A stretch of 64,000 nt of DNA, from the NCBI GenBank assembly GCA_965229885.1, contig CBDDJX010000003.1, positions 1 through 64,000 of the forward strand, read 5' to 3'. Shown piece after piece: positions 25,471-33,928 of the stretch. How positions within the stretch are numbered: the first letter of the stretch is position 1; the number at the start of each line of letters is the position of its first letter. The DNA comes from DATLLJ01 sp965229885. Lineage in GTDB: Bacteria; Acidobacteriota; Vicinamibacteria; Vicinamibacterales; CAVVIG01. Both the position numbers and the translations under genes were made by a program. The notes under the pieces are model-generated. The model was not told the origin of the DNA. It ran no database searches and saw nothing but the letters and a program-made list of their open reading frames with translations.

Positions 25471-27171
25471 ATGAAACTCCTGGCCAGCCAGTTCGCTTAC
25501 CTCTTCACGACGCGCGAGATGCAAGGCAACCTGCGCTCGCTGCTGAAGTACCTCGGTCTGGTGGCTGCGATCATCACGCTCTACGCCGCCGTGTTCCACC
25601 TCATCATGGTGCGGGTCGAGGGCCAGTCTCACTCGTGGATCACCGGCCTTTACTGGACGCTGACGGTGATGACCACGCTGGGCTTCGGCGACATCACGTT
25701 CACGAGCGATATGGGCCGCCTGTTCAGCATCGTGGTGCTGCTGTCCGGGGTCATTCTGCTGCTCGTGATGCTGCCATTCCTGCTCATCCGCCTCTTTTAT
25801 GCGCCTTGGCTCGAGGCCAAGATGCGGACGCACGTGGCTCGGCGTCTGCCCGAGGACGCGACGCAGCACGTGATTCTGACGCACTACGATGCCGTTGCGG
25901 TGGGCCTGATTGCGCGTCTCGGGACCGAGCGGATTCCATACTGCGTGATCGAACCCGATCCGGCGGCGGCCGCGGTCCTAGCGGCCGACGCGGTGAACGT
26001 CGTGGCCGGCGACATCGACAGCCGGGCCACCTACGAGCGTGTCAACGTCACGAGTGCGCGTCTGGTTCTCGCCAACTGTGCGGATACCACGAACACGAAC
26101 ATCACGTTGAGCATACGGGAGGTGTCACCGACGGTACCTATCGTCGCCATCGCTGAAAGCAAGGACTCGGTGGACATCCTCGAGCTGAGTGGGGCGACGC
26201 GGGTGCTGTGCCTCAAGCACGAACTGGGTGAGTACCTCGCCAACCGCGTGAGCGTGGCGCGGGCCGAAGCTCACATCATCGGGCACTTCCGGGAGCTGGG
26301 CATCGCGGAGCTGCCCGTGGTGGGTACGTCGTTCGCCGGCCGGATGGTGCGCGACACACGGCTCCGAGAGACCTGTGGGCTGAACCTCGTGGGCGTGTGG
26401 GAGCGCGGCAGGCTTCGTCCGGCCTATCCTCACACCGTCATTTCGGCGCAGGGCGTGATCGTCGTCGTCGGCACCGAGGCACAGATCCGCGTGCTGAACC
26501 GCCTGCTCCCGGACCACAAGGAGCCCGGGCATCCAGTGATCGTCATCGGGGCCGGGAAAGTGGGCGACGCAGCGGCCCGAGCGCTCAGGCGCAAGGGCGT
26601 GCCGGTACACGTCGTGGACCGTGAGTCGAGGGCGATCGAGGGGCTCGAGGGCGTGGTCGATGGCATCTTCGTCGGCGACGCGGCCGACCGCGCCGTGCTG
26701 GAGCGGGCCGGGCTCGAGCACGCCCCGTCGGTCCTGCTCACAACCAACGACGATGCAATGAACATTTACCTGGCGGTGTACTGTCGCCGACTCAACGCCG
26801 ACCTCCGCATCGTCAGTCGGATCACCCATGAGCGGAACGTGGAGGCCATTCACCGCGCCGGAGCCGACTTCGTCCTCAGCTATGCGTCGCTCGGTGTGGA
26901 GGCGGTGCTCTCCGTCCTCCGCGGACATGAGCCGGTGATTCTCGGCGAGGGCGTCGACCTCTTCATGCTGCCGGTGCCGCGATCCCTCGAGGGCCGCACG
27001 CTCAGGGAGACGGAGATCGGATCGCGCACCGGCCTGAGCGTCGTGGCGATTCAGCAGGACGGGCACCTCGTGACCCACCTGTCCGCAGATATGCGGGTGG
27101 GCGTTGGAGCCGAGTTCGTCATGCTGGGCGGCCTGGAGCAGCGCCGCGCCTTTGTCCAGGCATTCGGGTAG
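25471..27171 (+). CDS. Potassium channel with two RCK (TrkA-N/TrkA-C) modules
   Basis: A 566-residue single-chain channel. Two transmembrane helices (about 27-47 and 82-112) flank a pore loop with the filter TLGFGD at 69-74. A first RCK domain (about 130-345) has a degenerate nucleotide loop (ILTHYDAVAVG). A second RCK domain (from 355) has the classical GAGKVG loop at 360-365 and ends in a TrkA-C domain. This layout equals GsuK-type channels, gated by Ca2+/NAD-type ligands. The ATG at 25471 is used. It stands alone between remnants and IS elements but is fully intact. Confidence 0.9.
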   Translation: MKLLASQFAYLFTTREMQGNLRSLLKYLGLVAAIITLYAAVFHLIMVRVEGQSHSWITGLYWTLTVMTTLGFGDITFTSDMGRLFSIVVLLSGVILLLVMLPFLLIRLFYAPWLEAKMRTHVARRLPEDATQHVILTHYDAVAVGLIARLGTERIPYCVIEPDPAAAAVLAADAVNVVAGDIDSRATYERVNVTSARLVLANCADTTNTNITLSIREVSPTVPIVAIAESKDSVDILELSGATRVLCLKHELGEYLANRVSVARAEAHIIGHFRELGIAELPVVGTSFAGRMVRDTRLRETCGLNLVGVWERGRLRPAYPHTVISAQGVIVVVGTEAQIRVLNRLLPDHKEPGHPVIVIGAGKVGDAAARALRRKGVPVHVVDRESRAIEGLEGVVDGIFVGDAADRAVLERAGLEHAPSVLLTTNDDAMNIYLAVYCRRLNADLRIVSRITHERNVEAIHRAGADFVLSYASLGVEAVLSVLRGHEPVILGEGVDLFMLPVPRSLEGRTLRETEIGSRTGLSVVAIQQDGHLVTHLSADMRVGVGAEFVMLGGLEQRRAFVQAFG

Positions 27172-27349
27172 GGGGAAGGTGATCAGGATTCACGATCCCA
27201 TCGAGATCCCGCGTGGCCTTCGGGTGATCGGGATTCGGGGTCGAAGGCGCTGCAACGGCGATGAGAATACGCATCTACCACCTCCTGCCTAAGGGTGTAA
27301 AACTGAGCTTGATCCGGTTTCGTGGACACAATCCGAAAGGTGGATACGA

Positions 27350-27667
27350 TGTCCAGAAGGGGATCACGCAGAGCGGGACGACGCGCGTGACGACAGTTCA
27401 CGGAGGAGTTCATGGCCGGCGCGGTCCGGCTCGTGTTGGATGAGGGCAAGACGAATCGGTGCCGGCTCGCGCGACCTGGATCTGACGCCGTCATCGCTGG
27501 CGCATTGGGTCCGACACGCCCAAGCCGATCGGACGAAAGGCAAGACCGGCCTGACGCCGGCGGAGCGGGAGGAGCTGGCACGGCTCCGCAAAGCGAATCG
27601 GATCCTCGCCGAGGAGCGCGACATCCTGAAACAAGCGGCGGCCTTCTTCGCGAAGCAGAGCCGATGA
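27350..27667 (+). pseudogene. IS3-family transposase orfA with stop and frameshift
   Basis: ATG 27350 opens MSRRGSRRAGRRA and meets TGA directly before RQFTEEFMAGAVRLVLDEG, where relatives as I remember them continue. One extra A near 27452 shifts the frame. It then resumes as RDLDLTPSSLAHWVRHAQA and ends ILKQAAAFFAKQSR-stop, overlapping the orfB ATG (ATGA). Confidence 0.7.
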
Positions 27668-28626
27668 GGTGTACCTTCATCGCGGCGAAGAAGGCCGAGC
27701 ATACGGTGAGCATTCTCTGTCGATGTCTGCGCGTGACGCGCAGCGGCTTCTACGCCTGGCAGCGTCGTCCGGAATCGACGCACACCCGTGATGATCGTCG
27801 GCTGACCGTGCTGGTGCGGGCCTCGTTCGAGGAGAGTACGCAGCGGTACGGCAGCCCGCGCATTCACGAGGATCTGATCGAGCAGGCCGAGCACGTCAGC
27901 CGCAAACGGGTCGTGCGATTGATGCAGGAAGACGGCCTACAGGCGCGGCGCCGGAAGCGCTACAAGCTGACAACCATGAGTGATCACGCCCAACCGGTCG
28001 CGGCGAATCTACTGGACCGCCAGTGCGAGGCGGACGCGCCGAATCAGCGGTGGGTCGGCGACACGACCGAGTTCGTCATCGGCAGCAGCGGCAAGCTCTA
28101 CCTCGCGGCGATCCTAGATCTGTTCTCGCGGTGCATCGTGGGCTGGGCCGTCAGCGCCGTGAACGACCGCCATGTGACGATCACCGCCCTGGAGGCGGCG
28201 CTCACGCGCCGGTGCCCCGAGATCGGCCTGCTCCAGCACTCCGACCAGGGCTCGACATACGCGAGCGAGGATGATCAGGACGTCCTCGAGGCGCGCGGCA
28301 TCGTGTGCAGCATGAGCCGGCGGGGCAACTGCCACGATAACGCGGTGATGGAAAGCTGCTTCTCGACGATCAAAGCGGAACTCGCCGATCGCTTCGACAG
28401 CTGCAGCGAGGCCAAGCGGGAGTTGTTCGCTTACATCGAGGTGTTCTCTAACCAACGTCGCCGGCACTCGACGATCGGCCAGATCAGTCCGGCGGCGTAC
28501 GAGCGGCGCGCGCGGGCAGAGGGCAGGGACGCCATGGCAAACCGCACAGGACGCGGTTTCCCACAGCGCCCACACCCGTCGCTCTTGTCTGGAAATGAGG
28601 AACGAAGAGCCACTCAAACAGCGTAG
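27664..28626 (+). CDS. IS3-family transposase orfB
   Basis: A 320-residue DDE transposase with all signatures: D in VGDTTEFVIG, D in LLQHSDQGSTYAS, E in DNAVMESCFSTIKAEL, and the end FSNQRRRHSTIGQISPAAYE. ATG 27664 overlaps the orfA stop. A longer upstream reading in the same frame is not real. Intact by itself, but orfA and one IS end are damaged, so the element is probably immobile. Confidence 0.88.
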   Translation: MRCTFIAAKKAEHTVSILCRCLRVTRSGFYAWQRRPESTHTRDDRRLTVLVRASFEESTQRYGSPRIHEDLIEQAEHVSRKRVVRLMQEDGLQARRRKRYKLTTMSDHAQPVAANLLDRQCEADAPNQRWVGDTTEFVIGSSGKLYLAAILDLFSRCIVGWAVSAVNDRHVTITALEAALTRRCPEIGLLQHSDQGSTYASEDDQDVLEARGIVCSMSRRGNCHDNAVMESCFSTIKAELADRFDSCSEAKRELFAYIEVFSNQRRRHSTIGQISPAAYERRARAEGRDAMANRTGRGFPQRPHPSLLSGNEERRATQTA

Positions 28627-28666
28627 TTGAATCGTACTGGGAATCCCGGAGGGCGAGTTAGTTGAG

Positions 28667-29506
28667 TCAGGCCACCTTAACCTGCTCATAGTAGTGCGCG
28701 TCGAATGCCGCAGGCGGCACGTAGCCGATGGGCTCGAGCAACCGGCGGTTGTTGAACCAATCCACCCACGCCAGCGTCGCGAATTCCACCTGCGCCAGAT
28801 GCGGCCACGGACCTTGCCGTCGAATCACCTCCGTCTTGAGGAGCCCAATCACCGACTCGGCGAGGGCATTGTCATAGGAGTCGCCTCGGCTGCCGACCGA
28901 CGGCGCGATGCCGGCGTCGGCGAGCCGGTCGGTGTACCGCATCGACAGATACTGCGTACCCCGGTCGCTGTGATGCACCAGGCCGCTGACGCGATCCGCG
29001 CCACGTTCGCACACCGCTTATTCGAGCGCATCGAGCACGAAGTCCGTCCGCAGCGACGCCGACACGCGCCCGCCGACGATGCGCCGCGAGAAGACAGCGA
29101 TCACGAACGCGACATACACGAAGCCTTTCCACGTGGCGACGTAGGGGAAGTCGGAGGCCCAGAGCTGGTTGGGCCGCGGCGCGGTGAACTGGCGGTCGAC
29201 CAAAGCCGGGGGACGCACGCCGGCGGTCGCAGCGGCGGGCGTCGTGACCCATGCGCGGCCGCGGACCGCGCCGGCCAAGCCCATCGCCCCCATCAGCCGC
29301 TCGACCATGCAGCGCGCGACGTCGACGTCTTCGCGGCCGAGCTGCTGCCAGACCTTCCGCGGTCCGTATGCCTGCCAATTCGCGTCCCAGACCCGCTGGA
29401 TGGCGATCCGCAAGTCGTCGTCGCGCTTGGCGCGCGCCGGCCGCGGCGGCGGGTTCACCTGCCGGGCGTGGTGCAGAAAATACGTCGAGGGGGCAATCGG
29501 CAACAC
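28667..29506 (-). pseudogene. IS3-family transposase orfB, copy 2 (in-frame TAA)
   Basis: The frame is continuous from YFLHHARQVNPPPRPARAK through LWASDFPYVATWKGFVYV to VLDALE, then TAA, then CERGADRVSG to the end in the same frame. Here the RPNQLWASDF region is intact, unlike copy 1. The catalytic D and E motifs are present on both sides of the stop. Confidence 0.78.
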
Positions 29507-29562
29507 CGCGCAGATCGGCTCAACCCCCTACGTGGCCCGGTGGTCATCCACAAACTGGACCA

Positions 29563-29884
29563 TTACTTCACTCGGCGGTCGCGCGCCGCCTGGGCAAAAT
29601 ATGCGGAGGCCTTCCGCAAGATCTCATTCGCGCGTCTCAATTCGCGATTGTCGCGTTCCCGTTCCTTCAGGCGCTGGCGCTCGTCGGTCGTCAGGCCGCC
29701 CCGCTGGCCCGTATCGCGTTCGGCCTGGCGCACCCAATTCCGCAGCGTCTCACCGGTGCAGCCGAACTTGCTCGCGATCGCCGTGATCGCGGCCCACTGC
29801 GACGGATGCTCGGGACCATGCGCGCGGACCATCCGAATGGCCCGCTCTCGTAACCTCAGCTGAATACTTCCTCGGTCGTGCCAT
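29563..29884 (-). pseudogene. IS3-family transposase orfA, copy 2 (frameshift near start)
   Basis: One extra base near 29853 (GAGGTTACGAG against GAGGCACGAG in copy 1) disrupts the N terminus MARPRKYPAEARER. From RAIRMVRAHG on, the frame is good and ends RRANEILRKASAYFAQAARD. The lesion differs from that of copy 1. Confidence 0.75.
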
Positions 29885-29935
29885 GGGCTCCATCCTCTCA
29901 AGCAATGAGCCCTCCGACGAACCCGGCACGATTCA

Positions 29936-30127
29936 GTGTCAACCCGGCGACGCCGGCTGGCACGGAAATCGCCGAGCGCTGCCAAATACGAGCAACTGGG
30001 GTTTGTCGGCGACCTGTTTGAGCGCCGCGTCGTCCAGCTGCAGCTTGGTCAGGAATGTTCGTTGCCGCACGGGCAATAGCGGACGACGACCGTGCAGATC
30101 TCGTGAGCTCTATTCGAAAGGTCGCGC
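29936..30127. other. Short region with a possible coding relic
   Basis: On the minus strand one frame reads FLTKLQLDDAALKQVADKPQ, which looks protein-like but has no start and no recognised family. It lies between the IS end and the bactofilin stop. Nothing else is seen. Confidence 0.2.
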
Positions 30128-30565
30128 TTAGACGGCGATGGACAACGGCTGTCGGTGATCCTTCGTCGCGGACAACGTATCGACCCTCCCGCACAGATGC
30201 GCGCCATCGGCCATCGTCACTTTGGGTGCGTCGATGTTTCCCTCAACCGATCCCGTCTTGCTGATATCGACGTTGTCGCTGGCCGTGATGTGGCCGGTCA
30301 CGTCCCCCATGATCGTGACGGTCCGCGCGACCACAGGGGCCTGGACCTTGGCGTTGGGCCCAATTAGTAAGCGGTGACCGCGGAGCTCGATCCGCCCCTC
30401 GACTTGGCCGTCGATGGTCAAGTCCTCGGAACCGGTCACGTCGCCCCTGATAACTACCGACTTCCCGATAGTGGCGGCTCGGGTGGCTTCGAGCGGCCGG
30501 TGCGGCGGGCTCGTTGGCTCTCCGCCCACGGCCGGCTGTTTCGGGGAGGGCGTTTGATTCCACAT
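30128..30565 (-). CDS. Bactofilin (polymer-forming cytoskeletal protein)
   Basis: A 145-residue protein. A proline-rich N-terminal tail (about 1-30) is followed by the bactofilin right-handed beta-helix: IGKSVVIRGDVTGSEDLTID, GRIELRGHRLLIGPNAKV, TIMGDVTGHITASDNVDI and GSVEGNIDAPKV. Bactofilins polymerise without nucleotides and help in cell shape or localisation of wall enzymes. It is a single gene with no operon partner visible. Start ATG 30565. Confidence 0.9.
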   Translation of the reverse strand: MWNQTPSPKQPAVGGEPTSPPHRPLEATRAATIGKSVVIRGDVTGSEDLTIDGQVEGRIELRGHRLLIGPNAKVQAPVVARTVTIMGDVTGHITASDNVDISKTGSVEGNIDAPKVTMADGAHLCGRVDTLSATKDHRQPLSIAV

Positions 30566-30719
30566 CTGAACCTCCAGTCAGACAGTCGTTGTCCGAGGTG
30601 TGTATCGGCTCGGCGGCTCGTTCCATTTAACTGCTAAGTGGCGCCGTGCATTGACGCCACGGCCGCGACTCGCGCCAACCGGGCGGTACAATGGGGCGAA
30701 TCGCAGGGCTCTGGCCAGC

Positions 30720-30812
30720 GGACGCGACGGTTACACGTCCGGTGACACATAGCCGGTTTCTGTGCCTATGAACGGGGAAGCGCACGAATTCTTTCGACAT
30801 TTCGACGCGGAG
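30720..30812 (+). repeat. Degenerate direct repeat, copy 1, upstream of tRNA-Ser(TGA)
   Basis: The pattern GGTTACAC-tCCGGTGACAC ... GCGCGAATTCt-TCGACATTTC ... CGCGGAGGG occurs here and again at 30915-31007. Copy 2 runs into the tRNA acceptor GGAGGGA. Copy 1 ends in unrelated sequence, as if a tRNA-linked segment was once duplicated. Confidence 0.5.
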
Positions 30813-30914
30813 GGCGAACGCGAGTCTCCTCACCACGGTACGCCGCGCAGAGCGGAAGGCGTTCGAGGAGGCATCGCATCAGGCGCGGGATACAATCGTG
30901 ATCGGGGCGGATTT

Positions 30915-31007
30915 AGGCGGCGGTTACACTTCCGGTGACACCGGGCGGTTCGCTGGCAGCGACAAGAGCGAACCGCGCGAATTCTGGCGACATTTCAACG
31001 CGGAGGG
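30915..31007 (+). repeat. Degenerate direct repeat, copy 2, adjoining tRNA-Ser(TGA)
   Basis: Partner of the repeat at 30720-30812; its last bases are the first bases of the tRNA acceptor stem. The conserved spacing suggests promoter-plus-tRNA duplication followed by decay of the first copy. Confidence 0.5.
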
Positions 31008-31091
31008 ATGGCCGAGTGGTCGATGGCGGTGGTCTTGAAAACCGCTGCACCCGAAATGGTGCCGGGGGTTCGAATCCCTCTCCCTCCGCCA
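31002..31091 (+). tRNA. tRNA-Ser (anticodon TGA), CCA encoded; integration target
   Basis: The acceptor GGAGGGA (31002-31008) pairs with TCCCTCC (31081-31087), then G and CCA. The anticodon loop CTTGAAA gives TGA. A long variable arm is present and the T-loop is GGTTCGAATCC. Length is 90 nt. The last 14 bases reappear at 49746-49759. Confidence 0.95.
31078..31091 (+). repeat. Putative attL core (14 bp, tRNA 3' end)
   Basis: CTCTCCCTCCGCCA, the 3' end of tRNA-Ser including CCA, identical to 49746-49759. Confidence 0.7.
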
Positions 31092-31193
31092 ATTCAAAAT
31101 CCAGCGACGTTCGATAAGTTCCAGTAAAGATCTACTGAATAAGCAGATAACGGCGATTATCGGTCCCGCGTGAGCCGTTGACGTCCAGCGCAT

Positions 31194-31212
31194 TCCCACA
31201 TAAAATGTGGGA
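31194..31212. promoter_or_regulatory. Perfect inverted repeat over the integrase start
   Basis: TCCCACAT-AAA-ATGTGGGA, with the first candidate start codon (ATG 31205) in its right arm. It could be an operator or a pair of integrase arm sites. Related ATGTGGG copies lie at 49662 and 49674, and TCCCACAT at 49817 and 3379. Confidence 0.5.
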
Positions 31213-32425
31213 GGTAATGAGGGAGCAGGAGCAAGCTCGCCGTCGCCACCCCTACAAGGAGCTGACCGCGCGGGAGGTGCAGGCGCGCCACACGCCGGGG
31301 CGCTTGGCCGACGGCGGCGGCCTCTACTTGCTCGTGGGGCCGGGCGGGTCGAAAAGCTGGATGCTGCGCACGGTGGTCATGGGCACGCGCCGGGACATCG
31401 GCGTGGGCGGCGTCACGCTGGTGTCGCTCGCCGATGCCCGCGAAGAAGCCCGGCGGTTGCGAAAAATTGCCCGTGACGGGGGCGACCCCTTGGCCGAGCG
31501 GCGGCGACGGAGCGTCCCCGCCTTCGAGGACGCGGCTAAGAAAGTCCACGCGGCACACTCCGCGTCGTTCAAGAACGAGAAACACCGCAAGCAATGGCTG
31601 GCCTCGCTCGGGGACGTGTTCAAAGCGTTTGGCGCGAAGCGCGTGGACGCCATCACGAGCGCCGACCTGCTCACCGCACTCAGTCCGAACTGGCTCAAGC
31701 GACCCGAAACATCCAGCCGCGTGCTCCAGCGCGTCCGCGTGGTTTTCGAGTGGTGTAGGGCGCAAGGGTACTGCTCGGGCGACAACCCGACGGCGGGCCT
31801 CACGAAAGTTTTGCCCAAGCACCGAGTCGCACCGGTGCATCATGCGGCGTTGCCGTACCAGCAAGTTCCTACGTTTCTCCTCGCCCTGCGGGAGAGCGGG
31901 GCCGGGGAGATCGTGAAACTCGCGCTGGAGTTCACGATCCTCTGCGCGTCGCGCACGTCCGAAACGCTCAACGCGACGCGGGCTGAGATCGACACGGAGG
32001 CGAAGACGTGGACCATTCCCGCGGCGCGGATGAAGGCCGGGGTTGAGCATCGCGTGCCCCTGTCGGCGCGCTGCGTCAAGATTCTCCAACGCGCGCAGGC
32101 CCTATCCGATGGCGGGCCGTACGTGTTCCCCGGCCGCAGCCAGGCGCAGCCCCTCTCGAACATGGTGTTCTTGATGGCCCTGCGGCGCATGGAGCGCGCC
32201 GATCTCACAGCACACGGCTTCAGATCGAGTTTCAGAGACTGGGCTGCCGAGTGCACCAGCGTCCCACGGGCCGTCTGTGAAGCCGCACTGGCGCACGCTC
32301 TCCTCGATAAGACCGAGGCCGCGTACCACCGGACGGACCTCTTTGAGCGCCGGCGTCAGCTCATGGAGTCGTGGTCACGCTTCGCCACCGCGAAGATCGC
32401 CGATGTGATCCCGATCCGCGCCTGA
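31205..32425 (+). CDS. Tyrosine recombinase (phage-type integrase)
   Basis: A roughly 406-residue integrase with the N-terminal arm-binding domain of the P4 group (LTAREVQARHTPGRLADGGG, then LYLLVGPGGSKSWMLR), a SAM-like core-binding domain, and the catalytic domain with R in LCASRTSETL, H-x-x-R in HGFRSSFRDW, and the nucleophile Y in EAAYHRTDLFERR. It catalyses site-specific integration and excision at the tRNA-Ser end. ATG 31205 is chosen; ATG 31217 and an in-frame TTG at 31178 are alternatives. Intact. Confidence 0.88.
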   Translation: MWEVMREQEQARRRHPYKELTAREVQARHTPGRLADGGGLYLLVGPGGSKSWMLRTVVMGTRRDIGVGGVTLVSLADAREEARRLRKIARDGGDPLAERRRRSVPAFEDAAKKVHAAHSASFKNEKHRKQWLASLGDVFKAFGAKRVDAITSADLLTALSPNWLKRPETSSRVLQRVRVVFEWCRAQGYCSGDNPTAGLTKVLPKHRVAPVHHAALPYQQVPTFLLALRESGAGEIVKLALEFTILCASRTSETLNATRAEIDTEAKTWTIPAARMKAGVEHRVPLSARCVKILQRAQALSDGGPYVFPGRSQAQPLSNMVFLMALRRMERADLTAHGFRSSFRDWAAECTSVPRAVCEAALAHALLDKTEAAYHRTDLFERRRQLMESWSRFATAKIADVIPIRA

Positions 32426-32440
32426 TACGGGATCGCCGCG

Positions 32441-33346
32441 GTGAAACAACAAACATTTCCCATCGGCAGGCGGGACACGCCACTGCGGATCGAGAGCCTG
32501 CGGCAAGCCCGACGGGCCTTCTTCTGTCAATTGTGCGAAGTCGTTCCAGGCGCTCTGAAGGAGCTCCGGGCCTCGCCGACACGCAACCATGAAGGGCGGA
32601 TCGTGAATGCCGCCGAGTCCCTGCTCCCGACGCTCACCCACGGCGTCTGGGTCGATACGCGGCCACTCGCCCTCCCGTCTGATGTTGCGGCCACGCTGGA
32701 GGCGCACGCGACAGGGCGTGCGCGGCCGACCCGGGCCGGTTGGTCGCCAACGCTACTGGACATCGACGTCTACAGAGCCTTCGCGGACCATGTCTTTGTT
32801 TCAGACAGGATCCTCAAGTGGGCGAAGAAATGGCACGTCGATGTCAATTGGGTGGAAGCGTTCGCGACGCTGGTTCGCGCTCGGTGGCGGCACACGCCGG
32901 AGCAGTCACTTCGCGAGGTACTCGCAACCCTCCCTGCGTTCCCGCGGTTGCACCCCGTCAGCGCGATGACTCCGTTCGTTGGCCCGATCTCGGAACTAGC
33001 CGGAGGTCCCGTGATTTCCGCCGATCCCAGAAAAGAAACCCAAACGCAATTTCTAGCGCGTGCCAAACGGCATTACCAGCAGCGTTCCGCGTTTCTGGAC
33101 GCGGTGTCTGTTGCGATTCCACGAGACACAGACCTTGATCGGGATTGCGCGTGGCTCGTCCGCGCACAGGTGCGGGGCGAAGCGATCAAGAACATCGCGG
33201 GAGAGGCTGACGTTCGTCGTCAAGCTGTCGATAGGGTGATCCGCGACCTCGCGCGTTTGATCGAGATCCCGCTGCGCCTACCTCGAAGGCCGGGCAGAGC
33301 GCCCGGCCGTCAGGAGCACGCACCCCGCCACCGCGCCAGCCGTTAA
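32441..33346 (+). CDS. Hypothetical protein with C-terminal helix-turn-helix-like region
   Basis: A 301-residue protein starting at GTG 32441, 15 bp after the integrase stop. No known domain is recognised. Residues 235-275 (WLVRAQVRGEAIKNIAGEAD, RRQAVDRVIRDLARLI) look like a helix-turn-helix of the sigma-region-4 or transposase type, suggesting DNA binding. The last 25 residues are basic and proline-rich. Position next to the integrase suggests an element-maintenance or regulatory role, which is inference. Confidence 0.55.
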   Translation: MKQQTFPIGRRDTPLRIESLRQARRAFFCQLCEVVPGALKELRASPTRNHEGRIVNAAESLLPTLTHGVWVDTRPLALPSDVAATLEAHATGRARPTRAGWSPTLLDIDVYRAFADHVFVSDRILKWAKKWHVDVNWVEAFATLVRARWRHTPEQSLREVLATLPAFPRLHPVSAMTPFVGPISELAGGPVISADPRKETQTQFLARAKRHYQQRSAFLDAVSVAIPRDTDLDRDCAWLVRAQVRGEAIKNIAGEADVRRQAVDRVIRDLARLIEIPLRLPRRPGRAPGRQEHAPRHRASR

Positions 33347-33433
33347 GCAAGTCTCAGATTAACTCCAGTCTTGCTCTCTCTACCGGCGGGTTTTCCGCTA
33401 TGAAGATGGTGTGTCTATTCACTAGAGGTGCAG

Positions 33434-33685
33434 ATGACGATGCAAACCATCTTGAGGCGTCCCACTGTTGAGGCCGAATCGGGCAACCGCCGTTCGACCC
33501 TCTACCTTCGCATCAAGCAGGGCCTTTGGCCCAAGCCGATCAAGCTCGGAGCACGCGCGGTCGGGTGGCCCGCAGGAGAGGTCGCGGCGATAAACGCGGC
33601 CCGCATCCAGGGCCGATCAGACGCTGAAATCCGCTCACTCGTGATCAAACTCGAAGCGGCGCGAACGCGTGCGGCGCATGAGTAA
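33434..33685 (+). CDS. AlpA-family excisionase-like regulator
   Basis: An 83-residue protein with the AlpA pattern: RRPTVEAESGNRRSTLYLRI followed by KQGLWPKPIKLGARAVGWPA and GEVAAINAARI. Such small winged-helix proteins activate or direct excision of integrative elements. Start candidates are GTG 33428, ATG 33434 and ATG 33440; AGAGGTG at 33424-33430 best serves the last two. Its stop overlaps the next gene (ATGAGTAA). Confidence 0.75.
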   Translation: MTMQTILRRPTVEAESGNRRSTLYLRIKQGLWPKPIKLGARAVGWPAGEVAAINAARIQGRSDAEIRSLVIKLEAARTRAAHE

Positions 33686-33928
33686 TTCACTCGTTCGTGG
33701 GTTCGAGGCGGTTAGCCCCCACAATCTCGAAGCTGAACGGTCCGTCCTCGGCGCCATCCTGCTCCACGAGGAGCGGCTTATAGACGCGACCATGGTCATC
33801 GACCCGTCCGACTTCTTTCGAGAAGCCCACCAGCGCATCTTCTCCGCCATGCGGAACCTGGCCGCGCGCGGCGACGCGATTGATCTGGTAACGCTGAAGG
33901 AGGAGCTGGGGCGGGCAGGCGTGCTCGA
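33678..33928 (+). pseudogene. DnaB-like replicative helicase gene, truncated by IS5-family element
   Basis: The frame reads MSNSLVRGFEAVSPHNLEAE, RSVLGAILLHEERLIDATMV and LVTLKEELGRAGVLEA, the N-terminal domain of DnaB helicases. It is cut at codon 84 by the IS5-family end at 33929. The helicase core is nowhere in the window, so at least the far side has been deleted. Translationally coupled to the AlpA-like gene. In intact elements this would support autonomous replication. Confidence 0.72.

Larger units (their letters stand above)
27304..28627 (+). mobile_element. IS3-family element, right end lost to another IS
   Basis: The left end is probably at TGAGCTTGATCCGGTTTCG (about 27304). The element has an orfA with two lesions and an intact orfB. 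The next IS (28628-29935) begins one base after the orfB stop, so the right inverted repeat is missing. Confidence 0.75.
28628..29935 (-). mobile_element. IS3-family element, copy 2 (1308 bp)
   Basis: Same element as at 6502-7811, opposite orientation, with ends TGAATCGTACTGGG and CGGCACGATTCA. It is inserted immediately behind the IS3-family orfB on its left. Confidence 0.85.
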
